The notes under the pieces were generated by a model. The model did no database searches and was not told the origin of the DNA. It was given only the letters and a program-made list of their open reading frames with translations. A DNA stretch of 34,080 bases from Pseudomonadota bacterium. GTDB lineage: Bacteria > Pseudomonadota > Alphaproteobacteria > Micropepsales > Micropepsaceae. The DNA is taken from the NCBI GenBank assembly GCA_029778105.1, contig JAKOQZ010000054.1, forward strand, positions 1-34,080, read 5' to 3'. Made by a program: the position numbers and the translations under genes. The number at the start of each line of letters is the position of its first letter. The first letter of the stretch is position 1. Shown here in pieces: positions 23,137-31,847 of this stretch.

Positions 23137-23697
23137 CTACGGCTCCAGTTCGCTGTCCCAGTAGAGATAGTCGCGCCAGCTTTCGTGAAGATAGTTCGGC
23201 GGGAAGGCGCGGCCGTTCTTCTGCAGGTCCTGGATCGACGGGCGCACCGGCTTGTGCGCCGGCCACATGCCGCATTGATGCGTCAGCCGCCCGCCCTTCA
23301 AAAGGTTACAGGGCGAGCAGGCCGCGACGATGTTCTCCCATGTCGTGCGCCCGCCGCGCGACCGCGGCACCACATGGTCGAAGGTCAGATCGCGCTTGTC
23401 GCCGCAATACTGGCACTGGAAGCGGTCGCGCAGAAACACGTTGAACCGCGTGAAGGCGGGGGTGCGCGCCGGCTTCACATACTCCTTCAGGCACACGACC
23501 GAGGGCAGCTGGAAATCCATGCCCGGCGAGCGCACGAAGCGGTCGTAATGGCTGACGATGGTCACGCGGTCCAGGAACACGGCCTTCACCGTGTCCTGCC
23601 AGGACCAAAGCGACAGAGGGAAGTAGGAGAGCGGCCGATAATCGGCGTTCAGGACAAGAGCGGGACACGCGTCGGGCGCGCGCTCAGCGGCGTGCAC
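23137..23697 (-). CDS. HNH endonuclease family protein
   Basis: About 186 residues. It has the N-terminal ALVLNADYRPLSYFPLSLWSWQD block of a widespread bacterial HNH family. The nuclease core has zinc-binding FQCQYCG and ACSPCN (two CxxC) around LTFDHVVPRSRGG with its D-H pair, and ENI gives the central asparagine. The GTG at 23697 is preferred because AAGAGG lies 6 bp before it; a TTG at 23712 would add five residues. Members of this family sit in ordinary chromosomes, with no methylase partner here, so it need not be a restriction enzyme. Role unknown. The 3' end contains the right copy of the 14-bp repeat. Confidence 0.88.
   Translation of the reverse strand: MHAAERAPDACPALVLNADYRPLSYFPLSLWSWQDTVKAVFLDRVTIVSHYDRFVRSPGMDFQLPSVVCLKEYVKPARTPAFTRFNVFLRDRFQCQYCGDKRDLTFDHVVPRSRGGRTTWENIVAACSPCNLLKGGRLTHQCGMWPAHKPVRPSIQDLQKNGRAFPPNYLHESWRDYLYWDSELEP
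23141..23154 (+). repeat. Right copy of 14-bp direct repeat
   Basis: GGCTCCAGTTCGCT, identical to 22218-22231. Here it codes, on the minus strand, for the last residues SELEP of the HNH protein, so this copy is probably the original. Confidence 0.5.
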
Positions 23698-23861
23698 GAC
23701 ACGCCTCTTCAAGGATCAACTGGGGATGCCGCGCGCTGACGAAAACCGTAAGTCCCGTGATTCGAGTTCCCGACTGAAATTACTCTACACCCCATGACGC
23801 CCGTGTGAAGGCTGCGGAAAAACCGTCTCGATCCTGAAGCGCCGGTGCGTCTCATCTTGGG

Positions 23862-23907
23862 CCTTCCCCCATCGGGGGAAGGTGTCCGAAGGACGGAAGG
23901 GGGCAGA
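23862..23907. repeat. Dispersed palindromic element (CCTTCCCCC type)
   Basis: A perfect 9-bp stem CCTTCCCCC/GGGGGAAGG with an ATC loop is followed by the smaller TCCGAAGGA palindrome and CGGAAGGGGGC. The composition and order match the first element at 575 (CTTCCCCCG stem then AGGGGAAGGGGGC), so it is a second copy of one family. The rest of the 23698-23921 gap has no recognisable gene. Confidence 0.65.
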
Positions 23908-23921
23908 CAGGATAAAGCGCC

Positions 23922-24605
23922 CTACCCCGCCACGCCCTCCGCCAGCGCCCCGTCGAACGCATCCTTCAGAAACCCGATGCCCAGATGCAGGCCCTCAGGA
24001 TCGATCGAGTGCCCCACCCCGCGCGAGACATGCCAGCGCACCGGCAGGCCCGTCGCGCCGATCGTGTTCACCGCTTCCTGCAGGCGCGTGACCGGCACCA
24101 TGGGATCGGCGTCGCCATGCACCAGCGCGATGGGCGGGCGCACCGTCATCTCGGCGGCCAGCCGCTCCGGCGCCACCAGCGCGCCGGAATAGCCGAGGAT
24201 CGCCGCCGGCTGCACTTTGCGCCTGAGGCCCACATGCAGCGACATCATCGTGCCCTGGCTGAACCCCACCAGCGCAAGCCGCGAGCCGTCGAGGCCGAGC
24301 TTTTCCAGTTCCTGGTCGATGAAGGCGTCGAGGATCGGCGCCGCGCTGTCCGCGCCGGCCGCCAGCAGCGCCGGATCGAGCCGCGTGATGCCGAACCACT
24401 GATAGCCGAAGGGCTGCCCCGGCACGCGCTCGGGCGCGTTGGGCGAAACGAACGCCGCCGTCGGCATCGCCTTCTGGAAATAGGGCGCGAGCCCGATCAG
24501 ATCGTCGCCGTTCGCGCCATAGCCATGGACGAACACGACGAGGCGGTCGGCTTTCGCGCCGTTGGCGGGCGGCACACGGGGGCCGTCGAGGTGCTGAATG
24601 CTCAT
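23922..24605 (-). CDS. Phospholipase/carboxylesterase family alpha/beta hydrolase
   Basis: A 227-residue serine hydrolase of the carboxylesterase/acyl-protein thioesterase type. The nucleophile is in LVGFSQGTMMSL (GxSxG), the aspartate in ALVHGDADPMVPV and the histidine in RGVGHSIDPEGL. The oxyanion region VVFVHGYGANGDDLIGLAP is near the N-terminus. There is no signal peptide, so it is cytoplasmic and hydrolyses short to medium acyl esters or thioesters. The neighbouring DUF1761 gene is on the same strand, ending 28 bp upstream of its start. Confidence 0.9.
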   Translation of the reverse strand: MSIQHLDGPRVPPANGAKADRLVVFVHGYGANGDDLIGLAPYFQKAMPTAAFVSPNAPERVPGQPFGYQWFGITRLDPALLAAGADSAAPILDAFIDQELEKLGLDGSRLALVGFSQGTMMSLHVGLRRKVQPAAILGYSGALVAPERLAAEMTVRPPIALVHGDADPMVPVTRLQEAVNTIGATGLPVRWHVSRGVGHSIDPEGLHLGIGFLKDAFDGALAEGVAG

Positions 24606-24633
24606 GAGCGCGAGTTTAGGCGGACAGGCCCGC

Positions 24634-25029
24634 CTAAGACCAGAGCCCGAGGATCGCCCCCATCAGCGTGTATTGCAGCGCCGGATAGGTCGCCTCGACC
24701 GAAATGAGCGCCATGGAGTCCTGGGCGAACAACCCGTTCATCTTGATCGAACCGGCCACCACCAGAAAGCCGATGACCGCGCCCCAGATCGCGCCGTTCG
24801 TCACGCCGGGCGAAGGCCCCAGCAGCGCCGACAGCACGAACGCCCCGACGATGGACGATCCCACCGCCGCCAGCATCGGCAGCCACACCGGATAGCGGAA
24901 CGGGCCGTCCTTGGTCAGCTTGTGCTCGCGCATCCAGAGCGTGCCGAACAGCGCAGAATACCAGATGCCGCCCAGAACGAACCCCGCCAGCCCGGCGACG
25001 CCGCCGCCGATCCAATTGATCTCGGGCAT
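24634..25029 (-). CDS. DUF1761 family membrane protein
   Basis: 131 residues with four hydrophobic helices and the DUF1761 opening INWIGGGVAGLAGFVLGGIWYSALFG followed by W-M and K-rich cytoplasmic loop (REHKLTKDGPFRYP). Its function is unknown. AGGAGG lies right before the ATG. It is divergent from gluQ with only 26 bp between the starts, and is probably cotranscribed with the carboxylesterase. Confidence 0.85.
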   Translation of the reverse strand: MPEINWIGGGVAGLAGFVLGGIWYSALFGTLWMREHKLTKDGPFRYPVWLPMLAAVGSSIVGAFVLSALLGPSPGVTNGAIWGAVIGFLVVAGSIKMNGLFAQDSMALISVEATYPALQYTLMGAILGLWS

Positions 25030-25055
25030 ATCCCCCTCCTAGCTTGGGCGCGCCG

Positions 25056-25886
25056 ATGATCGTCACCCGCTTCGCCCCCTCGCCCACAGGCTACCTCCAC
25101 GAAGGCCACGCCTTCTCCGCGCTCTTTGCCGCAGCGGCATCCGGGCCGGGCGGCCGTTTCCTGCTGCGCATCGAAGACATCGACACCACGCGCTGCCGCC
25201 CGGAATTCGAGACCGCGATCTACCAGGATCTCGCCTGGCTCGGCCTCACATGGGAAACCCCGGTCCGCCGCCAGTCCGAACACTTCGCCGCGTACGGCGC
25301 GGCGCTGCACCAACTTCGCGCCCGCAGCCTCGTCTATCCGTGCTTCTGCACGCGCAAGGAGATCGCCGCCGAAATCGCGCTCAGCGCCGGCGCCCCCCAA
25401 GGCCCCGACGGCCCGCTCTATCCCGGCACCTGCCGCGGCCTTGATGAGGCTCAGCGCGCCGCACGCATCGCGCGGGGCGATGCTTATGCCCTGCGTCTCG
25501 ACATGGCGCGCGCTGCGTCAGAGGCGGGTGCGCTGACGCTGGTGGAAAGCGGCCGCCGCTTCGCCGCGACGCCCGGAATTTTCGGCGATGTCGTGCTGGC
25601 CCGCAAGGAAACCCCCGCCTCCTATCACCTCGCCGTCACGCTGGACGATGCGCTGCAGGGCGTCACGCTGGTGACGCGCGGCGAAGATCTGCGCCCCGCC
25701 GCGCATCTCCACCGCCTGCTGCAGGCCCTGCTCGGCCTGCCCGAGCCCGAATGGCGGCACCACGCTTTGCTCACCGACGCCGCCGGCAAGCGCCTCGCCA
25801 AGCGCGACAACGCCCCGCCTCTCAGAGACTTGAGAGCGCGCGGCATTTCGCCCGCTGACCTGCGCGCCCGGCTGGGCTTTGCTTGA
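25056..25886 (+). CDS. gluQ: Glutamyl-Q tRNA(Asp) synthetase
   Basis: A 276-residue paralogue of the glutamyl-tRNA synthetase catalytic domain that lacks the anticodon-binding domain. It charges glutamate onto the queuosine base of tRNA-Asp. The HxGH motif is H15-H18 in PSPTGYLHEGHAF, and the zinc site shows CFCTRKE and later YPGTCRGL. KRLAKRDN near residue 245 stands in for KMSKS. The ATG at 25056 is chosen because the family begins directly with VTRFAPSPTG; an in-frame TTG lies four codons upstream. No ribosome site is visible in the short divergent gap. Confidence 0.92.
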   Translation: MIVTRFAPSPTGYLHEGHAFSALFAAAASGPGGRFLLRIEDIDTTRCRPEFETAIYQDLAWLGLTWETPVRRQSEHFAAYGAALHQLRARSLVYPCFCTRKEIAAEIALSAGAPQGPDGPLYPGTCRGLDEAQRAARIARGDAYALRLDMARAASEAGALTLVESGRRFAATPGIFGDVVLARKETPASYHLAVTLDDALQGVTLVTRGEDLRPAAHLHRLLQALLGLPEPEWRHHALLTDAAGKRLAKRDNAPPLRDLRARGISPADLRARLGFA

Positions 25887-25906
25887 GCTGAACAGGGAGA
25901 GACCCC

Positions 25907-26374
25907 ATGCGCCGCTTCATCGCCTCCGCCGCCACCGCCCTTGCGCTCGCCGGATATGCCCTCGCCGGCCCGAACGAAGACGCCTTGATGGCCGCCGACC
26001 TCGCCTTCAACGACATGGCGCAGAAGGACGGCGTCGCCGAAGCCTTCGCCGCCTATGCCGCGCCCGATGCGCGCATGTTCCGCGGCGAGGAAAAGATCGT
26101 CAGCGGCCCCGCCGAAATCCGCGAACTCATGGCCGCGCAATACGATCACGGCGGCTCGCTCACCTGGGCGCCGAAAGAGGCCGTGTCATCGGCCGACGGC
26201 ACGCTCGGCTTCACGCATGGCCGCTGGACCTACACCACGCCCGCAGATGCCGAGGGCAAGACGCTGACGCTGCACGGCAGCTATGTTTCGGTGTGGTCGA
26301 AACAACCCGACGGCGCCTACAAATTCTCGCTCGACATCGGCAACCCCGACCGCCCGCAGGAAGGCGCGGAATAA
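25907..26374 (+). CDS. Exported NTF2-like (SnoaL/DUF4440-type) protein
   Basis: 155 residues with a signal peptide (RRFIASAATALALAGYALAG). The mature part has an NTF2-like cone fold: an opening DLAFNDMAQKDGVAEAFAAYAAPDARMF, then GPAEIRELMAAQY and a closing YVSVWSKQPDGAYKFSLDIGNP. Such proteins are small periplasmic binding or enzyme domains of unknown role. GGGAGAG precedes the ATG. It follows gluQ by 20 bp and may be cotranscribed, and converges with the mutase gene. Confidence 0.8.
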   Translation: MRRFIASAATALALAGYALAGPNEDALMAADLAFNDMAQKDGVAEAFAAYAAPDARMFRGEEKIVSGPAEIRELMAAQYDHGGSLTWAPKEAVSSADGTLGFTHGRWTYTTPADAEGKTLTLHGSYVSVWSKQPDGAYKFSLDIGNPDRPQEGAE

Positions 26375-26395
26375 CCGGCGCGCGCCGTCCGGGTC

Positions 26396-28366
26396 TCAGG
26401 CCGCCTTGTCGCCCGTCGCCGCGTCCACCACGCCGACGATGCCGCGCATGATGCCGGTCAGCTCGAAATCCTTGGGCGTATAGACCGCCGCGATGCCCGC
26501 CGCTTTCAGCCGCACGGCGTCTTCCGGCGGAATGATGCCGCCCGCGATCACGGGAACGCTCAAGCCCCGCTTCTTCAATTCGTCCATCACCGCCTCGGCC
26601 AGCGCGACATGGCTGCCCGACAGAATGGAGAGGCCCACCACATGCGCGCCGGTCTTCGCCGCCTGATCGGCGATTTCGGCGGGCGTGAAGCGGATGCCGT
26701 CATAGATCGCCTCCATGCCCACTTCGCGCGCGCGGGTCGCGATCTGCTCCGCGCCGTTGGAATGGCCGTCGAGCCCGGGCTTGGCGACCAGAAACGTCAG
26801 CGGCCGCCCCAGCTTCGCCGATAATTGCGCCACCTCGTCGCGCACCGCGACGATGCCGGGATCGTTCGAAAGACGCGCCACCTTCGCCAGCCCCGTCGGT
26901 CCCCGATACTGCCCGAACACCTTGCGCAGCGCGTCGGCCCATTCGCCCGTCGTGATGCCCGCCTTGGCGCAGGCGATGGAGGGCGGCATGATATTCGCGC
27001 CCGACCGCGCCGCCGCTTCCAGCTCGGCCAGCGCCGCCGCCGCAGCTTTCGGATCGCGCGCCGCACGCCAGGCTTTCAGCCGCGCGACCTGATCCTCCTC
27101 GACCCCGGCCTCCACCGTCATAATGGCATCGACGCCTTCGCCCAGCGGCGAGGGCGCCGTCTCGCGATAGGCGTTGACGCCCACTACCTTGATGTCGCCG
27201 GCCTCGATCGCCGCCACGCGCGCCGCGTTCGCCGCGACCAGCTGTTCCTTCATATAGACGATGGCGTCTTCGGTCGCCGCGCCGCCCATGCCTTCGATGC
27301 GCGTCAGCTCGGCCATGATCTCGGCCTTCATCGTGGCGACTTTCGCCTCGATCACATGGCTGCCGTCGAAGATGTCGTCGAACTCCAGAATATCGGTCTC
27401 GAACGCCGCGATCTGCTGCAGCCTGAGCGACCATTGCTGGTCCCACGGGCGCGGCAGGCCCATCGCCTCGTTCCACGCAGGCAGCTGCACGGCGCGGGCG
27501 CGCGCCTTCTTCGACAGCGTCACGCCCAGCATGCCGAAGAGGATGCGATAGACATTGTTCTCCGGCTGCGGCTCGGTCAGGCCCAGCGAGTTCACCTGCA
27601 CGCCATAGCGGAAGAGCTTCTGCTTGGGGTCGGTCACGCCATACCGGTTCGTGCACAGCTCGTCCCACAGCTCGCCCATCGCGCGCAGCTTGCAGATCTC
27701 TGTGATGAACTTCACGCCCGCATTCACGAAGAACGAGATGCGCCCGACGCCCTGGTGGAACTGGTCAGGTGAGATCGACGGATCGGCCTGTAGCGCGTTC
27801 AGCACGCTCGTCGCCGTCGCCAGCGCGAACGCCGCTTCCTCTACCGGCCCGGCGCCCGCTTCCTGCAGGTGGTACGAGCACACATTCATCGGATTCCATT
27901 TCGGCAGCTCGCCGGTCGTCCACCCGATCATGTCGGTGATGAGCCTGAGCGAGGGCTTGGGCGGAAAGATATACGTGCCGCGCGAGAGATACTCCTTGAT
28001 GAGATCGTTCTGCGTCGTGCCCTGCAGCGCCGCCCGCGGCGCGCCCTGCTCGTCGGCGGCGGCCACATACAGCGCCAGCAGCCAGGGCGCCGTCGCGTTG
28101 ATCGTCATCGAGGTATTCATCTGCGCGATGGGGATCTGGTCGAACAGCGCCCGCATGTCGCCCAGATGCGAAACCGGCACGCCGACCTTGCCGACCTCGC
28201 CCTTCGCCAGCACGTGGTCGCTGTCGTAGCCGGTCTGCGTCGGCAGATCGAAAGCGATGGAAAGCCCCGTCTGCCCCTTCGCCAGATTGCCGCGATAGAG
28301 CGCGTTCGACTTCGCCGCCGTCGAGTGGCCAGCATAGGTCCGGAAAATCCAGGGTTTGTCAGCCAT
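26396..28366 (-). CDS. ecm: Ethylmalonyl-CoA mutase
   Basis: A 656-residue coenzyme B12-dependent mutase that converts (2R)-ethylmalonyl-CoA to (2S)-methylsuccinyl-CoA in the ethylmalonyl-CoA pathway. The N-terminus WIFRTYAGHSTAAKSNALY and GLSIAFDLPTQTGYDSD, followed by GVPVSHLGDM, agree closely with known Ecm proteins rather than methylmalonyl-CoA mutase. The catalytic barrel runs to about 480. The cobalamin domain at the C-terminus has the base-off motif DGHSNG (D533, H535) and GLSILSGSH. The start at 28366 is chosen by alignment; upstream in-frame codons read into the promoter. The gene suggests growth on acetate or C1/C2 compounds; other pathway genes are not in the window. Confidence 0.95.
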   Translation of the reverse strand: MADKPWIFRTYAGHSTAAKSNALYRGNLAKGQTGLSIAFDLPTQTGYDSDHVLAKGEVGKVGVPVSHLGDMRALFDQIPIAQMNTSMTINATAPWLLALYVAAADEQGAPRAALQGTTQNDLIKEYLSRGTYIFPPKPSLRLITDMIGWTTGELPKWNPMNVCSYHLQEAGAGPVEEAAFALATATSVLNALQADPSISPDQFHQGVGRISFFVNAGVKFITEICKLRAMGELWDELCTNRYGVTDPKQKLFRYGVQVNSLGLTEPQPENNVYRILFGMLGVTLSKKARARAVQLPAWNEAMGLPRPWDQQWSLRLQQIAAFETDILEFDDIFDGSHVIEAKVATMKAEIMAELTRIEGMGGAATEDAIVYMKEQLVAANAARVAAIEAGDIKVVGVNAYRETAPSPLGEGVDAIMTVEAGVEEDQVARLKAWRAARDPKAAAAALAELEAAARSGANIMPPSIACAKAGITTGEWADALRKVFGQYRGPTGLAKVARLSNDPGIVAVRDEVAQLSAKLGRPLTFLVAKPGLDGHSNGAEQIATRAREVGMEAIYDGIRFTPAEIADQAAKTGAHVVGLSILSGSHVALAEAVMDELKKRGLSVPVIAGGIIPPEDAVRLKAAGIAAVYTPKDFELTGIMRGIVGVVDAATGDKAA

Positions 28367-28514
28367 ACGCGCGCCTCTTCGCCGGGCGAGAGGCCCGGTC
28401 TTGTTGCGGCGCAGCATGCTGGTTCGGCAGATTGTGATCAAGAGCGCCGTGAATGGGCCAGAATATTTCCAACCCCGCCGTTGCGCCGTCATGCGGGCGC
28501 GCTAGAACGCATCC

Positions 28515-29309
28515 ATGCAAAATCCTTCATCCCGCAAGCGCCCCTTCCAGGGCGTCCGCAACTTCCGTGATTTCGGCGGCTATGCCGGCGCCGGCGGCCG
28601 TCCGATGGCGAAAGGCCGTTTTTTCCGCTCCGCCCATCACGCGCTCGCCAGCGACGCCGATCTTGAGGCTATGGCGGCGCTCGGCATCGACGCCATCGTC
28701 GACCTGCGGCGGCCGGAAGAGCGCTCGCGCTTTCCCTCGCGCCGCTGGCCGGGCTTCAGCGCGGCGGTGATCGAGAACCACGACGACGACGAAGGCGCCG
28801 GCCCCCATAGCTGGCACGGCTTCATGGCCGATTGGGACCTTTCCGCCGAAGGCATGCGCGCCTATCACCTCGGCTATTACGAACGGGCGCCCTCGCTGCC
28901 GCGTATCCACGATCTCTATAGCCGCTATTTCCGCCAGATCGCCGACAGCCAGGGCCCCATCGTCGTCCACTGCGCAGCGGGCAAAGACCGCACCGGCATC
29001 ATCTGCGCCCTCACCCACACGCTCGCCGGCGTCCACCGCGACGACATGATCGCCGACTTCCTTCTGACCAACGATCCGGCGGTCTTCGACGTCCACGCCC
29101 CGCTCTGGCAGGAGGAGATCGCGAAGGAACGCGGCCGCGCGCCCAGCATGGAGACGATGCACGTCGCGATGGGCGTCCATGAATCCTATCTGGAGCGCGC
29201 CTTCCAGGTGATCGACGAAACCTATGGCGGCGTCGACGCCTATCTGGAACGCGTGCTGGGCATCGACACCGCGCTGCGCGACCGGCTGGAGCGCAGGCTG
29301 TTCGACTGA
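28515..29309 (+). CDS. Tyrosine phosphatase family protein (dual-specificity / LipA-like)
   Basis: 264 residues. The P-loop is HCAAGKDRTG, with nucleophile C153 and R159, matching the CX5R signature of bacterial Tyr_phosphatase_2 proteins. The N-terminus FQGVRNFRDFGGY and the D-loop region ERAPSLPRIHDLY are typical of this family, which dephosphorylates tyrosine or phosphoinositides in characterised members. There is no signal peptide. It diverges from ecm and converges with the small exported gene at 29317. Confidence 0.9.
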   Translation: MQNPSSRKRPFQGVRNFRDFGGYAGAGGRPMAKGRFFRSAHHALASDADLEAMAALGIDAIVDLRRPEERSRFPSRRWPGFSAAVIENHDDDEGAGPHSWHGFMADWDLSAEGMRAYHLGYYERAPSLPRIHDLYSRYFRQIADSQGPIVVHCAAGKDRTGIICALTHTLAGVHRDDMIADFLLTNDPAVFDVHAPLWQEEIAKERGRAPSMETMHVAMGVHESYLERAFQVIDETYGGVDAYLERVLGIDTALRDRLERRLFD

Positions 29310-29316
29310 AGGCGCG

Positions 29317-29730
29317 CTATTTCTTGCAATAGACCGACAACGTGCCGTAGCTCGAGGAAGTGCTGTAGGTCAGCGAACCATCCGCCTGCGGCAGGCCGGC
29401 GACCATGAACTGCTCGCTTGCGCCCTGCTTCATGGCGGTTCCCGTCGCGATCACGCCGCCTTCGGCTTCCTTCCAGGTTCCGCCATTCACCGTGAACGGC
29501 ACCGAAAACCCTGCCGACGCCGCGTCGTAAGTGCCCGTCGCGCTGAAACCGCCTTCAGCCGTCAGCGTCATCGCAAACGTGTAGAGCCATAGATCGTAAT
29601 TGGCCCCGCCGGGCAGCGGTTGATTGCCCATCTTGCACTGCCATGTGCCGACGAATTGCTCGGCGGCGGCATGTGCGGCAGGCGTGGCGAGGCTCAGCGC
29701 AGACAGCGCCATGGCAGACAAAACACGCAT
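29317..29730 (-). CDS. Small exported hypothetical protein
   Basis: 137 residues. A signal peptide (MRVLSAMALSALSLATPAAHA) is followed by a beta-rich domain with EQFVGTWQCKMG at the start and TLSVYCKK at the end; the two cysteines C32 and C135 could form a disulfide closing a barrel. I recognise no family with confidence. GGAAGGA lies 7 bp before the ATG. It is transcribed alone, divergent from the hydrolase gene at 29864. Confidence 0.7.
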   Translation of the reverse strand: MRVLSAMALSALSLATPAAHAAAEQFVGTWQCKMGNQPLPGGANYDLWLYTFAMTLTAEGGFSATGTYDAASAGFSVPFTVNGGTWKEAEGGVIATGTAMKQGASEQFMVAGLPQADGSLTYSTSSSYGTLSVYCKK

Positions 29731-29742
29731 CAATATATCCTT

Positions 29743-29768
29743 CCAGACTGGCCCCCCAGACTGGCCCC
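29743..29768. repeat. Tandem duplication, 2 x 13 bp
   Basis: CCAGACTGGCCCC occurs twice in direct, adjacent copies just upstream of the small exported gene and before the metallo-hydrolase gene. It looks like a slippage event in a promoter region. Confidence 0.7.
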
Positions 29769-29863
29769 TGTCTCATCTTGGGCGGATGCACTCCGTCCTG
29801 TCCAGCGCCATTGACGCCGCAGGCCGCGCAGTTGAGGGTTCCAGGCCTCGGGGGAAACGGCTC

Positions 29864-30781
29864 ATGAAACCTTGGCTCAAATGGGCGCTGCGCATCGTCG
29901 CGGCGCTGAGCGTCATCGGTGCTGCCGGCTATTGGTGGCTGCTGATCGAAAGCGGCAGCCCGCCGGGCAGATATCGCATCGATCTCGCCGCGGTGCGGGC
30001 TCGCGCTACCTCCATTCCGGGCGAAGCGCCGCGCGAAGCCCGGGTCGAGACCATCGGCGAGGCCGCCTTTCCGTCGGTCGCGGTGACCGCAGGCGATGGC
30101 TGGTCGCCGATCCCGATGACGTTCTTCGCCTATGAGCTCGTGTTCGCGGACGGAATCGGCATCGTCGATACCGGCATGGACAAAGCCGACGCGGCGGCGA
30201 TGAACGCCACCAGTTTCGACGACGACGCCTTCAAGCGCCTCACCGACGCGATGATCACCGCGAAATTCGTGGTCGTCACGCACGAGCATCAGGACCATAT
30301 CGGCGGGCTGATCAAGCACCCGCAGATCAAGGCCGTGCTCGCCCACACCATCCTCAACCCGCAACAGGCGCGCGATGTCGGCGGCATGATGACCGCCATC
30401 ACCTGGCCGGCGGGCGCACTCGATGGCTACAAGCCCACCGACTACGACCCCTATCTGGCCATCGCCCCGGGCGTCGTGCTGATCCGCGCGCCGGGCCATA
30501 CCGAAGGCAGCCAGATGGTCTATGTCCGTCTCGCCTCGGGTAAGGAGATTCTCTTTATCGGCGATGTCGCCTGGAAGCGCCGCAATATCGACGAGGTACG
30601 CGAGCGCGCACGGCTCATCACATGGCTGATGAACGAAGACCGCAGCGCCGTGCTCGACGAACTCGCCGTGCTCAAGCGGCTCGCCGCCGAAAATCCCGAT
30701 CTCGCCATCGTGCCGGGCCATGACGGCGCAGCGGTCGGCGCGCTTGTCGCATCGGGGGTTCTGGCGGCCGGATTCCGCTGA
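29864..30781 (+). CDS. Metallo-beta-lactamase-fold hydrolase with N-terminal membrane anchor
   Basis: 305 residues. A single hydrophobic segment (ALRIVAALSVIGAAGYWWLLI, 8-28) probably anchors the protein at the membrane with the domain outside. The complete dizinc site is present: H140, H142, D144 and H145 (VVTHEHQDHIGG), H212 (APGHTEGS), D234 (FIGDVAW) and H286 (VPGHDGA). Related MBL-fold proteins act on lactones, thioesters and nucleic acids, among others, so the substrate is open. It has an insert around residues 100-135 before the metal motif. GGGGGAAACGGCTC precedes the ATG. Confidence 0.88.
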   Translation: MKPWLKWALRIVAALSVIGAAGYWWLLIESGSPPGRYRIDLAAVRARATSIPGEAPREARVETIGEAAFPSVAVTAGDGWSPIPMTFFAYELVFADGIGIVDTGMDKADAAAMNATSFDDDAFKRLTDAMITAKFVVVTHEHQDHIGGLIKHPQIKAVLAHTILNPQQARDVGGMMTAITWPAGALDGYKPTDYDPYLAIAPGVVLIRAPGHTEGSQMVYVRLASGKEILFIGDVAWKRRNIDEVRERARLITWLMNEDRSAVLDELAVLKRLAAENPDLAIVPGHDGAAVGALVASGVLAAGFR

Positions 30782-30859
30782 AGTCACGTTTAAGCGGGCC
30801 CGGTTTCGCCCACCTCAAGCGCGTGGCAGGATGGCGCCAGGATCACCGGAGCCCCGCCC

Positions 30860-31756
30860 ATGCGCCTTCTGCCTCTCGCCGCCTTCGCCGTCAGCCTCGC
30901 CGGCTTCGCGCTCGCCGACAGCCCGCCGATGCCCTCCGGCCCCGAGGCCAAGTGGCGGGCCGAGATCGAAGAGGCGAACGAGGCCTATGCCAAGCGCCCG
31001 ACCGCGATCCTCAAGATCGACGACGCGATCTATCTCAAGCCCGGCGAGACCGCCTATCTCATGGAATCGGACGGCGTCTATCGCTGGTCGCTCAGCGCCC
31101 CGGCCAATCTCGTGCCGTCGGTCACCGCCGGCGTCGATCTGAAATCCGCCGTCTTCAAGGCCAACAGCAAGGAGGCCGATCTCGCGGCGGAAGGCGTCTC
31201 GCCCTATGCGCTCAGCGACACCACGCGCGTCAGCGCGGGCATCGCGCAGATCGAACCGGGCAAGGACGGCATGCGCGTCGCGATCTACAACGACGCCAAT
31301 CCCGGCGCCGCCGCTTTCACCGGGCTCGACTACTACCCCTACGACCCCTCCTTCGTTGTCGAGGCGGCATTCGAACCCGCCGCCAAGGCCGAGCCCAAGG
31401 TCTTCCAGACCTCGCGCGGCTGGTACAAGCAGTTCTACTATGTGGGCGACGCCGTCTTCGCGCTGAAGGGCGTGGATGTGCGCCTGCCCATGTATGCCGG
31501 CAGCGACAAGGCGGAAGAGATCGACAGCCTCGCCGCCTTCATCATGGACGACACCACGGGCAAGGAAACCTACGGCGTCGGCCGCTCTATCGACGTGGAA
31601 ATCGAAAAAGGCGCGCTGCCCGCCAAGGTCACGCTCGACTTCAACTATCTCTACAATCCCAACTGCGCCCGCTCCGAGCACTATAACTGCCCGGTCGCGG
31701 TCGACCGTGTCGGCCTCGCCATCACGGCGGGCGAGAAAAAGCCCGCCGGCCACTGA
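30860..31756 (+). CDS. Exported DUF1684 family protein
   Basis: 298 residues. A signal peptide (LLPLAAFAVSLAGFALA) is followed by a DUF1684 domain. The C-terminal half shows the family hallmarks TGLDYYPYDPSFVVEAAF, then TSRGWYKQFYYVGDAVFALKG, IMDDTTGKETYGVGRSIDVE and LDFNYLYNPNCARSEHYNCP. Here ETYGVGR and NPNCARS are the most conserved. Its function is unknown; a role as a small-ligand or lipid-binding exported protein is often assumed, not shown. GGAG lies 7 bp before the ATG. Confidence 0.88.
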   Translation: MRLLPLAAFAVSLAGFALADSPPMPSGPEAKWRAEIEEANEAYAKRPTAILKIDDAIYLKPGETAYLMESDGVYRWSLSAPANLVPSVTAGVDLKSAVFKANSKEADLAAEGVSPYALSDTTRVSAGIAQIEPGKDGMRVAIYNDANPGAAAFTGLDYYPYDPSFVVEAAFEPAAKAEPKVFQTSRGWYKQFYYVGDAVFALKGVDVRLPMYAGSDKAEEIDSLAAFIMDDTTGKETYGVGRSIDVEIEKGALPAKVTLDFNYLYNPNCARSEHYNCPVAVDRVGLAITAGEKKPAGH

Positions 31757-31847
31757 CCGCCTCAAGCTGAAATCCTGGCCGCCGGCTCCGGCGCTGTGAC
31801 GATTGTCGCAGCGCTGCGGGCGGGCGCTTGCGTGCGCCCTATTTTCG

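Noticed and set aside
25625-26149. Minus-strand frame across the gluQ and NTF2-like gene junction
   Set aside because: Both plus-strand genes are well supported and the frame has no domain.
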